From JAEUKH01 sp964447205 (GTDB taxonomy: Bacteria > Myxococcota_A > Polyangia > Polyangiales > Ga0077539), in NCBI GenBank assembly GCA_964447205.1, contig CAYUSB010000020.1, forward strand, positions 1 to 64,000: a stretch of DNA of 64,000 bases, written 5' to 3'. The position numbers and the translations under genes were made by a program. The notes below the pieces were generated by a model. The model ran no database searches. It had not been told where the DNA came from and worked only from the letters and a program-made list of their open reading frames with translations. Positions 46,120 to 53,428 of the stretch are shown here, piece after piece; the stretch's first letter is position 1, and each line of letters begins with the position of its first letter.

Positions 46120-47073
46120 TCAGTGGGCCGTGTCGGGGCGGGCCGTGGGGGGAGCGGGCTGGAGCACGACCGAGGGGGCCGTGCCCCGGGCCAGGGCGAA
46201 GGCCGTAAGGAGCTTCGGGGGGGCGGCGGCCGGGTCGAGGGTGAAGCTCGGGTCGGCGGCCAGGACCTGGCGGTAGGCGTCGGCGGCGAGGTCGGGGCGG
46301 TCGAGGGCCGCGTGGGCCTCGGCCACGGCGCTGAAGATGGCCACCCGGTGGCTCTGGGTGAGCTCGGGAACGCCCGAGAGGCGGCCGCTCAGGGCTACGG
46401 CTTCGACGTAGAGGCCCCGCTGCACGAGGCGCCGCAGGGCGGGGAGGTCGCGCTCGACGTCGCGTTGGGCCCCGTGGGCGGCCACCAGGGCGGCGTCGGC
46501 GGAGGCGGCCGAGGTCTCGCGCAACACGACGTCGGCCAGGGGGAGCACGAGGACCTGGCCCCGGCTCACCCGCTGCGACCCCAGAAGATTGAACTCCGTG
46601 ATGAACTGCACCATGGCCCGGTCGCCGTAAAACCTCCGGGCGATCTCAAACAGGGGCTCCTCGCTCATGACCACGTAGCGCAGGAGGTACGGCAGGCGGA
46701 TCACCGTGCCCGCGGAGGGGGACAGGTCGAAGCGGCCGCCGTTGATCCGGGCGAGGTAGCCCCCCCGTCGGGCATCACCGAGGTGGCGTTGGGCCAGGCG
46801 GGCCCAGGTGTCTCCCGGGTTCACCCGCTGGTAGCTCACGCTCGGGACGGTGAGGTGTACCCCCGTGGGGAGGGTGGGGGTGGCCTGGAGATAGAGGAAA
46901 TTGGCCGCCACGATGACCGGCTCGAACGACGCGCTGCCGTAGTACCGCTCGGCCAGGGCCGCGAAGGTCTCGCCTCGGGCGTAGACGTGCACCGTGTCGG
47001 CCCGAGAAGGGGCCGTGCGGAGCCCCGAGGCCAGGCACACGACCATGAGGGCGGCCAGGAGCCTACGGGACAC
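46120..47073 (-). CDS. Secreted protein with three LysM domains and TPR-like tail
   Basis: Encodes 317 residues with a signal peptide (RRLLAALMVVCLASGLRTAPSRA). Three LysM-like modules follow: VHVYARGETFAALAERYYGS (26-75), QRVNPGDTWARLAQRHLGDA (82-130) and VVMSEEPLFEIARRFYGDRA (134-180). LysM binds peptidoglycan N-acetylglucosamine. The tail after 190 is alpha-helical with TPR-like spacing (AAVAEAHAALDRPDLAADAYRQVLAADP). The gene is the last of the Pal/CpoB/kinase/LysM operon and overlaps the kinase stop by 11 bp. This fits an envelope-associated role, probably with the kinase that precedes it. Confidence 0.85.
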   Translation of the reverse strand: MSRRLLAALMVVCLASGLRTAPSRADTVHVYARGETFAALAERYYGSASFEPVIVAANFLYLQATPTLPTGVHLTVPSVSYQRVNPGDTWARLAQRHLGDARRGGYLARINGGRFDLSPSAGTVIRLPYLLRYVVMSEEPLFEIARRFYGDRAMVQFITEFNLLGSQRVSRGQVLVLPLADVVLRETSAASADAALVAAHGAQRDVERDLPALRRLVQRGLYVEAVALSGRLSGVPELTQSHRVAIFSAVAEAHAALDRPDLAADAYRQVLAADPSFTLDPAAAPPKLLTAFALARGTAPSVVLQPAPPTARPDTAH

Positions 47074-48424
47074 GGGTGCCTCCGCTGGCGGGCAGGAGGT
47101 CGACGTCGATCCAGACGGTGCCCCCGGGGGCGACCTGGATGGTGCGGTCTTCGGGCAGACAGGCGGGGTTGCGCAGGCGTACGAAGTGGGTCCCGGGGGA
47201 CAGGGCCACCGGGCGGGCCATGGGGGTGGTGTCGACCCGAACCCCGTCGACGGTGAGCTCGGCCCAGGGGCGGGCCAGGACCCGGAGGTATCCCACGGAG
47301 GGGCTCCCGGGGGGGCGGGGGCCGAGGAGGGTGGGGGGCGCGCTCCCGCGGGCCTGGGCGTACTCCAGGACCCCGGCGGACAGGGCGAGGACCGCGAGGG
47401 CCAGGCATTGCCCCGCGAAGGCCCGCCGCACCCGAAACCGTTGGGTGGGTCGGGCCCATCCCATCCCCATGGGGCCGAGGGCCCCGCGGGCCTCGTCGTC
47501 GTCGAGGTGTCCGACCTCGCGGAGCCAGCCCACGAGGCGGGCGGGTTGGGACATCACCCCGGCCCGGGAGAGAAACTCGGTGAGGTCGTCGCAGAGCCGG
47601 CCCGTGCTGGGGTACCGATGGGCGGGGCTCTTCTCCAGGCAGCGGGCCAGGATGCGGTCGAGCACGCCCGGGATGGAAGAGCGCAGGGCCCCCGGGGGGC
47701 GGTAGCGGTCGAGGCGGATCTTCTGCATCACGGTGCGGCCGGGGTCTTCTTCGAAGGGCCTGTGACCCGTGAGGAGCTCGTAGAAGACGATGCCGAAGCT
47801 GAAGATGTCGCTGGCGTAGTCGAGGCGGTCGCCGAGGACCTGCTCGGGGCTCATGTAGGCGGGCGACCCGACCACCCCGAGGGTGTCGGGGGTGGGGTCG
47901 TCGAGGACCCGGGCGAGGCCGAAGTCGGCGAGCTTGACCTCGCCCCGGCGGGAGACGAGGACGTTTCCGGGTTTGACGTCGCGGTGCACGATCCCGCGGA
48001 GGTGGACGTGCTCCAGGGCCCGGGCGATCTGCAGGGCCACGAGGGCGGCCACGTCGGGCGGGAGGACAGCCTCGGGGGCCCCGAGGCGTACGGCCCCGAG
48101 GGCGAACCCGTCGACGAGTTCGAGCACGAGGAAGGGGCGGCCGTCGTCGTCGGTGCCCTGGGCGAAGACCTGGGGGATGTTCTGGTGGGCGAACCCGGCC
48201 AGGAGTTGGGCCTCGCGCACGAACCGCTGACCCAGGGCCGACCCCGGGGCCACCGAGGCCTTGAGGAGCTTGACGGCCACGGCCCGGGTGGGGGCGCTGA
48301 GGGTGGCCCGGTAGACCTCCGCGAGGGTTCCCTCGCCGAGCTTGTCGCCGAGGACGAGGTCGTGCCCGACGCGCAGGGTCGTGCCCGAGCGCGGACCCGG
48401 CGCCCCGGCTCCGCGGGCGTTCAT
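47063..48424 (-). CDS. Ser/Thr protein kinase with C-terminal PEGA domain
   Basis: A 453-residue Hanks-type kinase. Glycine loop LGEGTLAEVYRA, the lysine in AVKLLKA, HRDVKPGN and DFG with GSPAYMSPEQ are all intact. A membrane segment (AFAGQCLALAVLALSAGVLE) near residue 350 is followed by a PEGA domain (LRVLARPWAELTVDGVRVDT ... GTHFVRLRNP) in the extracytoplasmic part. PEGA modules are common on myxobacterial kinases and surface proteins and may bind envelope components. The ATG overlaps the stop of the CpoB-like gene by 4 bp (ATGA), so the kinase is coupled to envelope lipoproteins. Its substrates are unknown. Confidence 0.9.
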   Translation of the reverse strand: MNARGAGAPGPRSGTTLRVGHDLVLGDKLGEGTLAEVYRATLSAPTRAVAVKLLKASVAPGSALGQRFVREAQLLAGFAHQNIPQVFAQGTDDDGRPFLVLELVDGFALGAVRLGAPEAVLPPDVAALVALQIARALEHVHLRGIVHRDVKPGNVLVSRRGEVKLADFGLARVLDDPTPDTLGVVGSPAYMSPEQVLGDRLDYASDIFSFGIVFYELLTGHRPFEEDPGRTVMQKIRLDRYRPPGALRSSIPGVLDRILARCLEKSPAHRYPSTGRLCDDLTEFLSRAGVMSQPARLVGWLREVGHLDDDEARGALGPMGMGWARPTQRFRVRRAFAGQCLALAVLALSAGVLEYAQARGSAPPTLLGPRPPGSPSVGYLRVLARPWAELTVDGVRVDTTPMARPVALSPGTHFVRLRNPACLPEDRTIQVAPGGTVWIDVDLLPASGGTRVP

Positions 48425-49257
48425 CCCCCGCAGGCCGTCCGGGGAAGGGCCCGCACGGCCTCCAGGCGGGTGCGTGCCGCGGCCGCGGCGGGGGTGCGCC
48501 CGTGCCGCTCGATCAAGAGCCGCAGGGTGCGCTGGGCCTCGGTGCACATCCGGAGGTTGACAAACGACTCTGCCAGGACCCCGAGGGCCTCGGGCACGGC
48601 GTCGCCCTGGGGGTAGGCCTGGAGCAACCGATTGAGCTCCTGCACGGCCGTGGCCGCGCGGTTTTCGGCGAGCTGGGCCCGGGCCATGAGGAGCATGGCG
48701 TCGTCGGCGTTGGGGTCCTGGGCCGCCCGCTGCACGAGGGCCTGGGCCAGAAACCGGGCCCGGGGATAATCCCGGGCCTCAAAGGCCGTCCGGGCCAGGG
48801 CCAGGAGCTGCCCGTTGTCGGCCGGGATCTGGTTCGGGTCGACGAGGGGGGCGATCCCGAGTCGGCGCTCGACGGCCTCGACCCGGTTGGCCACCTGGCT
48901 GCGGGCCGAGGTGGCCTCGTCGAGGCTGTGCCGCAGCTCGTCGAGCATGCCCGTGAGGGTGCGCAGGCGCGTCTCGAAATCGTCGAGGCGCACGCCGATG
49001 TCGGCCATGTTGCGGGTCTGGGTCCGGGCCTGCTCGAGCTGCTCGTTGAGGGTGCGCACCTGCGTGGTGGCCTGGTCGACGGCCTCCTGGAGCTGCTGCC
49101 GCCGCTGCTGGTCGCGGTTCTCCAGGTCGTGCATCCGGGCCTCGAGGCGCGACCGTCCGCGGTCGTACTCGCTGCTCGTCACCCAACACCCCTGGGCCAC
49201 GGCCCCGAGGAGCCCGAGGGTCACCACCGTCCACCACCGCTTCATGGGTCGGGCCAT
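48421..49257 (-). CDS. CpoB/YbgF-like lipoprotein (coiled coil plus TPR)
   Basis: Encodes 278 residues. A lipoprotein leader (RWWTVVTLGLLGAVAQGC) is followed by a long heptad-rich coiled coil (about 30-120, e.g. MHDLENRDQQRRQQLQEAVD). A C-terminal TPR region follows (ALARTAFEARDYPRARFLAQ, LNRLLQAYPQGDAVPEALGV). This is the layout of CpoB (YbgF), which in Proteobacteria is encoded after pal in the tol-pal cluster and coordinates outer-membrane constriction with peptidoglycan synthesis. Here too it follows a Pal-like gene, 11 bp downstream. AGGAAG precedes the ATG at 49257; a start at 49245 is possible. Confidence 0.8.
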   Translation of the reverse strand: MARPMKRWWTVVTLGLLGAVAQGCWVTSSEYDRGRSRLEARMHDLENRDQQRRQQLQEAVDQATTQVRTLNEQLEQARTQTRNMADIGVRLDDFETRLRTLTGMLDELRHSLDEATSARSQVANRVEAVERRLGIAPLVDPNQIPADNGQLLALARTAFEARDYPRARFLAQALVQRAAQDPNADDAMLLMARAQLAENRAATAVQELNRLLQAYPQGDAVPEALGVLAESFVNLRMCTEAQRTLRLLIERHGRTPAAAAARTRLEAVRALPRTACGG

Positions 49258-49268
49258 TGCCTTCCTGA

Positions 49269-50027
49269 TCACGGACGAAGCCGGAAGTCTACCCGCCGGT
49301 CGCGGCGCCAGCCGTCCTCGTCGGTCCCCGTCGCCCCCTCCGCGCCCTCGGACGACACCGCGATGCGCTCGGGCAGGATCCCGAGGGAGATCATGTAGCG
49401 CTGCACGATGCGGGCCCGCCGCTCGCCGAGGGCGAGGTTGTACTCGGTCGTGCCCCGCGGGTCGCAGCGCCCGATGAGGACGTACCGCGAGGTGCGCTCG
49501 CGCTGGATGCACTCGGCGTTACGCTGGACGATCCGTCGGGCCCCTTCGGTGAGCTGGGCGTCGTCGAAGTCGAAGGTGGGGGCCTCCAGGGTGCACTGGG
49601 GTCCGCGGTTTTCGACGGGGTCCTGGTCGGGGGCGGGGTCGGCCACGCAGCGGCCGGTCTCGCAGTGACGGCCCGCGGGGCAGGCCCGGACGGCGTCGCA
49701 CTCGGTGCGGGCCACGCAGCGGTGCTCCTGGCACATCTGGCCCGCGAGGCAGTCGTTGTCGCCCTCGCAGGCGTTGAGGCCCTCGACGCAGCGGTTGCGC
49801 AGGCAGGTCATCCCGTCGCCGCAGTCGGCGTTGCTGCGGCACTGCTGGCAGCGGCCGTTGACGCACAGCTCGCGGCGGCCGTCCCGCTGGCAGTGCCGGT
49901 CGTTCTGGCACACGGGGTAGGTCGGATCGCTCGTACAGCCCGTTGCGCCGGCCCCGAGGGCGAGGGCAAAGGCCAGGCCCAGGGTGGCGGAGATCCGCGA
50001 GGTGGTTGTCTGGAGGAGAGACTGCAT
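49269..50027 (-). CDS. Pal-like OmpA-family lipoprotein with cysteine-rich repeats
   Basis: Encodes 252 residues. A lipoprotein leader (GLAFALALGAGATGC) is followed by about four short cysteine-rich repeats (residues 32-130, e.g. CQNDRHCQRDGRRELCVNGR, CLAGQMCQEHRC). An OmpA/Pal domain follows: TFDFDDAQL, then the peptidoglycan-binding loop GRCDPRGTTEYNLALGERRA and RRDRRVDFRL at the end. Pal normally has GHxDxRG; here the histidine is replaced by arginine-cysteine. An N-terminal disulfide-rich extension is not part of classical Pal. It begins the operon Pal-like, CpoB-like, Ser/Thr kinase, LysM. TolQRAB genes are absent from the window. Confidence 0.85.
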   Translation of the reverse strand: MQSLLQTTTSRISATLGLAFALALGAGATGCTSDPTYPVCQNDRHCQRDGRRELCVNGRCQQCRSNADCGDGMTCLRNRCVEGLNACEGDNDCLAGQMCQEHRCVARTECDAVRACPAGRHCETGRCVADPAPDQDPVENRGPQCTLEAPTFDFDDAQLTEGARRIVQRNAECIQRERTSRYVLIGRCDPRGTTEYNLALGERRARIVQRYMISLGILPERIAVSSEGAEGATGTDEDGWRRDRRVDFRLRP

Positions 50028-50240
50028 TGGGCGCACCGTTGTACTCTCGTGGGGCCGCGGACGGGTATAGAACACACCCTCCACGCCGCGCCACGTCGGG
50101 GCTTCGGTAGTCCCGAAGGGCGCGGGTTGTCAACCTCGGGCTGTGTCCGCGCGGGGAGACCGGGGCGCCGGGCCGCGCGATCGGACGATCGACCCTCGCG
50201 CGGCGGAGCGACGTGTACTAGCGTCCGCGCCATCGTGGAG

Positions 50241-51641
50241 ATGTCTCAGAGTGTGCGCGCCCCGTGGCTCGACGGGGCCATGGCGAAACGGATCCTGGCC
50301 CTCGCGGGTCCGGTGATTCTGGCCATGTTGACCCAGACGGGGGTCAACATCGTGGACACGTACTTTATCGGCAAGCTCCCCCCGGGGGTGGCCTCCGACG
50401 GGCAGAGCGCCCTGACCCCGTCGCTCATGCTCCTCTGGGCCGTTGGGGGATTCCTGTCGGCCATCAGCGTCGGGACCCAGGCCATCACGGCCCGGCGCTA
50501 CGGCGAGGGCGACCGGCTGGCCGCGGGGCAGGTCCTGCCCAATGCGGCCACGGCGGCCCTGGTGGGGGGGGTGGTGGCCAGCGCGGTGGGGTGGTTCGTC
50601 GTGCCCCTGGCGTTTCGGGCCCTGTCGGACAACGACAACGTGGTGGCCCTGGGGACGTCGTACACCCGGTGGCGGTTCCTCGGGATCGCCAGCATGGCCG
50701 CCACGGCTGCGTACAAGAGCTTCTACGACGGCATCGGCCGCACCCACCTCCACCTCATCGCCGCCCTCGCGATGAACGTCGTCAACGCCCTGCTCTGCTG
50801 GCTCCTGATCTTCGGCAACCTGGGCCTGCCCGCCATGGGGGTGTCCGGGGCCGGGGTGGCCGCCTGCGCCTCGTCCTGGATCGGGTTCGTCGTGATGGTG
50901 GCCCTGTCCCTGCGCCCCGCCGACCGCAAGGCCTTCCAGTTTTACCGGCCCGGGGCCCTGTCGGGCTCGCTCATCGCCCGCCTCGTGTCGCTGTCGGTCC
51001 CCGGGGGCATCGCCACGGCCGCGGTGATGGCCGGGTTTCTGATGTTCACCAAGGTGGTCAACAGCATTGACGACGCCGCCCGCCTCGCCGGGGCCGCGGC
51101 CAGCTACAACGGGGCGGCCACGACCATCATCATCGAGGTCCTGTCGGCCACCTTCGTGTCGTGCCTCGCCTTCGGGACGGCCACGGCCACCCTGGTGGGC
51201 CAGAGCATGGGCGAAGGGGACCCGCGGCGGGCCGAGCGCTACGCGTGGACCAGCGTCAAGCTCGGGGTGATGATCTTCGGGGTGGTGGGGCTGCTCATGT
51301 TCCTCTTCCCGGACAGGGTGCTCGGGGCCTTCAGCCAGGCCCCCGAGGTGGTGACCGTCGGCAGGGTCCCGATGCAGATCATGGCCGCCATGGGGCCCGT
51401 GATCGCCACGGCCATGATCCTCACCCAGGCCCTCTTCGGAGCGGGCGAGACCCGCTACGTGATGGTGGTCGAGCTCTGCCTGCACTTCCTGTGTCTGGTG
51501 CCCCTGGCCTACCTCTTCGGGCGCGTGCTCGGCCTCGGCCTCGTGGGGGTCTGGATCTCCGCGGCGTGTTACGGGGTGGCCCTCGCGGGGCTCATGGTCG
51601 TCAAGTTTGCCGGCGGGAGCTGGAAGAAGCTCAAGGTCTGA
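50241..51641 (+). CDS. MATE family efflux transporter
   Basis: A 466-residue membrane protein with two MATE repeats and about twelve hydrophobic segments. GPVILAMLTQTGVNIVDTYF at the start of repeat 1, KSFYDGIGRTHLHLIAALAM, and FGTATATLVGQSMGEGDPRR in repeat 2 are typical. MATE proteins expel cationic compounds or secondary metabolites using sodium or proton gradients; the substrate is unknown. The ATG at 50241 was chosen, and the gene is divergent from the Pal-like gene over a 213-bp gap. Its stop lies 2 bp before the left copy of the 29-bp direct repeat that frames the following cassette. Confidence 0.93.
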   Translation: MSQSVRAPWLDGAMAKRILALAGPVILAMLTQTGVNIVDTYFIGKLPPGVASDGQSALTPSLMLLWAVGGFLSAISVGTQAITARRYGEGDRLAAGQVLPNAATAALVGGVVASAVGWFVVPLAFRALSDNDNVVALGTSYTRWRFLGIASMAATAAYKSFYDGIGRTHLHLIAALAMNVVNALLCWLLIFGNLGLPAMGVSGAGVAACASSWIGFVVMVALSLRPADRKAFQFYRPGALSGSLIARLVSLSVPGGIATAAVMAGFLMFTKVVNSIDDAARLAGAAASYNGAATTIIIEVLSATFVSCLAFGTATATLVGQSMGEGDPRRAERYAWTSVKLGVMIFGVVGLLMFLFPDRVLGAFSQAPEVVTVGRVPMQIMAAMGPVIATAMILTQALFGAGETRYVMVVELCLHFLCLVPLAYLFGRVLGLGLVGVWISAACYGVALAGLMVVKFAGGSWKKLKV

Positions 51642-51643
51642 CC

Positions 51644-51672
51644 CCCCCTGAATGCCTTGCGCCCGCGGGCGC
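51644..51672. repeat. Left 29-bp direct repeat (att-like)
   Basis: This is identical over all 29 bases to 53355-53383, in the same orientation. It begins with CCCCCTGAATGCC and ends with the 14-bp palindrome GCGCCCGCGGGCGC. The two copies enclose the Nudix and zeta-type genes and lie immediately outside the two neighbouring housekeeping-like genes (MATE ends at 51641). The likeliest reading is a recombination or target-duplication footprint of an inserted cassette. Confidence 0.85.
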
Positions 51673-51681
51673 CCCTCGGAA

Positions 51682-52251
51682 TCAGCGAGGCAAGGCCTCG
51701 ATCAGTCTCGCCCATGTTGGCAGTCGATCCGCCCTCCAGTGCACCACGCCCGCCTCGACCTCCGCGACCTTGACCAGCCGCCCCTCCTCGGTCGTGTCGA
51801 CCAGGAGGAGCTGTTGAAAGTGTTGGAGGGCCTCCGCAAGATGCCCGTGGCTGGCCAGCCAGGTGGCACGTACCTCTGCGGCGGGCGCCGCGTGCCCGCC
51901 CAAACGCGCACGGGCCACGACGCGCCGGACGTTGATCTCGGGGTCTTCCGTCGCCACGAAGATCATGCGTGTGACAAAGCCCACGCGCGCGGCCTGCTGG
52001 GCCTGATCGATGGCGGCGCGCGTGCGCAGGGGGGTCTCGATCGCGAAGCTCTCTCGCCGTCGGAGATGATCGTCAATCCATTGACAGCACTCCGCGACGG
52101 CTGCGCTGCGGGTCGCGGCGGTGATGCCCACGTACGAGCCGCCTTGGAGCTCGGCGCACCGATCGTCGATGTTGAAGGCGTCGACGCCGTAGGCACGCAC
52201 TGGAAACCCGACGGACTTCCCACTCCCCGGCGGCCCCGCGACGACCAGCAT
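51682..52251 (-). CDS. Zeta-toxin-like P-loop kinase
   Basis: Encodes 189 residues. Walker A is GPPGSGKS at residues 6-13, followed by FNIDDRCAEL and the ETPLRT stretch, then RVVARARLGGHAAPAAEVRA, which matches the lid/arginine region of zeta-type kinases and COG4185 P-loop proteins. Zeta toxins phosphorylate UDP-N-acetylglucosamine and are held by an epsilon antitoxin; non-toxic relatives phosphorylate other small molecules. The start is uncertain: ATG at 52251, or GTG at 52254. It lies 11 bp after the Nudix gene in the same direction. The direct repeats on either side mark the pair as one inserted unit. No epsilon-like antitoxin is seen, so toxicity is unproven. Confidence 0.75.
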   Translation of the reverse strand: MLVVAGPPGSGKSVGFPVRAYGVDAFNIDDRCAELQGGSYVGITAATRSAAVAECCQWIDDHLRRRESFAIETPLRTRAAIDQAQQAARVGFVTRMIFVATEDPEINVRRVVARARLGGHAAPAAEVRATWLASHGHLAEALQHFQQLLLVDTTEEGRLVKVAEVEAGVVHWRADRLPTWARLIEALPR

Positions 52252-52262
52252 CACCGGCGCGG

Positions 52263-53213
52263 TCAAAGGGTCTCCACCGACGTCGCGCTCCCGGGCAAGG
52301 TGTCCTCTGGCGTCGAGGCGTCGACCGCGGATCCGCGCGCCTCCATGGCAGCGCGGGCGGCCCCGACCCGCTCCGTCGCCAACGCCATCGCTGCGTCCGT
52401 CCACCCAGCAAACGGCGTCTGCGACACGTCGAGCGACGGCAGCGTGGAGGCGTCCGGGCCCGGGTCGACCCCGTCGAGCTCGACCGGTCCGACCTGCCGA
52501 AACAAGCGGCCCGGGTCGCTCAACGTCGCGCGTTGCGTCAGGTCGAGCCGCGGTGACCAGCGATCGCCAACGAAGTGCGGGCGCAGCCGGGCGAGGGCGG
52601 CCAGGGTAAACACGTCGCAGAGCACCCCCTCCGCGGCGAGCTGCTCCAGCTCTGAGAAACGTACTTTGCAGACGTTACGAATGGGCTCGGTGGCCTCTGG
52701 ACGTGGAAGCCCGACGGGCCGCGCACGCCCCATCACCAGGAAGGGCGCGTCGTGCAGCTTGCCCGAGTCGGTGACGAATCGCCCGAGCGGGAAGTACTCG
52801 TCGGGTGCGAGGGCGTAGCCTGCCTCCAGCAGAAGATCGCGGCACGCATCGGCCACCATCACCCCGCTGGGCCCCTGGGCAAACCCGCGAGGCAACTCGA
52901 CCATCCAGGTGCGCGGCGCGTGACGAAACTGCCGCACGAGGAGAACAGTGTCTTGCGGGGTGATCGCCACCACCACTACGCCGTCGCGCGTCGGATCGGG
53001 CGTCGTCAGCCGCAGGCAGTGCCCCTCCTGCCCACCGGGGAAGGTCACCGCGTCGTCGTGCGCCGAGAGAGAACGATGGGCATACACCCGCCGCGACACA
53101 CGCAGCGCGATCTCCCCCCGCGCGGGATCCCCGCCACGCACGCGTACGCGACTTCCCAAGGCGTTCCACTGTCGGATCTTGTCGGCGTCGCCCATAGAGT
53201 CGAAGGCTCCCAT
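52263..53213 (-). CDS. Nudix-like protein with degenerate catalytic box
   Basis: Encodes 316 residues. The central part (about 75-215) follows ADP-ribose pyrophosphatase-type Nudix proteins: VVVVAITPQDTVLLVRQFRH, WMVELPRGFAQG, PLGRFVTDSGKLHDAPFLVM. The Nudix box (GX5EX7REUXEEXGU) is altered: the helix reads CRDLLLEAGY, so R and the last E remain, but the first E of REUXEE is D, the first of the EE pair is L, and the earlier glutamate is missing. Hydrolysis may be lost, leaving a nucleotide-binding sensor. A ~100-residue C-terminal extension is not Nudix. It is paired with the zeta-type kinase and has less GC-rich DNA than its neighbours. MGDADKI at 53195 is an alternative start. Confidence 0.72.
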   Translation of the reverse strand: MGAFDSMGDADKIRQWNALGSRVRVRGGDPARGEIALRVSRRVYAHRSLSAHDDAVTFPGGQEGHCLRLTTPDPTRDGVVVVAITPQDTVLLVRQFRHAPRTWMVELPRGFAQGPSGVMVADACRDLLLEAGYALAPDEYFPLGRFVTDSGKLHDAPFLVMGRARPVGLPRPEATEPIRNVCKVRFSELEQLAAEGVLCDVFTLAALARLRPHFVGDRWSPRLDLTQRATLSDPGRLFRQVGPVELDGVDPGPDASTLPSLDVSQTPFAGWTDAAMALATERVGAARAAMEARGSAVDASTPEDTLPGSATSVETL

Positions 53214-53354
53214 CCAGGCTCGTCGCGGTCAATCAGGGCCGCAGCCGACCCATGAACGTCTTGCGAGCGCGCGACGCTCTCCGGTACGTTCTCAGCAGTG
53301 TCCTGCCCCGAACGAAATCGTAACCCACATTCCGAATCCGCCGTGCTCTAACCG

Positions 53355-53383
53355 CCCCCTGAATGCCTTGCGCCCGCGGGCGC
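53355..53383. repeat. Right 29-bp direct repeat (att-like)
   Basis: This perfect second copy of 51644-51672 lies 1,711 bp from the first. It sits between the 5-prime end of the Nudix gene and the FkbH-domain gene, which starts 46 bp further on. Its palindromic end (GCGCCCGCGGGCGC) would be a suitable binding or crossover site for a dimeric recombinase. No integrase or transposase gene lies inside, so the cassette must be moved in trans or is fixed. Confidence 0.85.
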
Positions 53384-53428
53384 ATCGTAGCGCCTCGACC
53401 TCTGCTCAAGTCCCTCCATAACCCGACG

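Noticed and set aside
51644..51672. The palindromic end of the direct repeat as a transcription terminator of the MATE gene
   Set aside because: The 14-bp palindrome has no loop to speak of and an identical copy sits 1.7 kb away in a different setting, so a repeat footprint explains it better.
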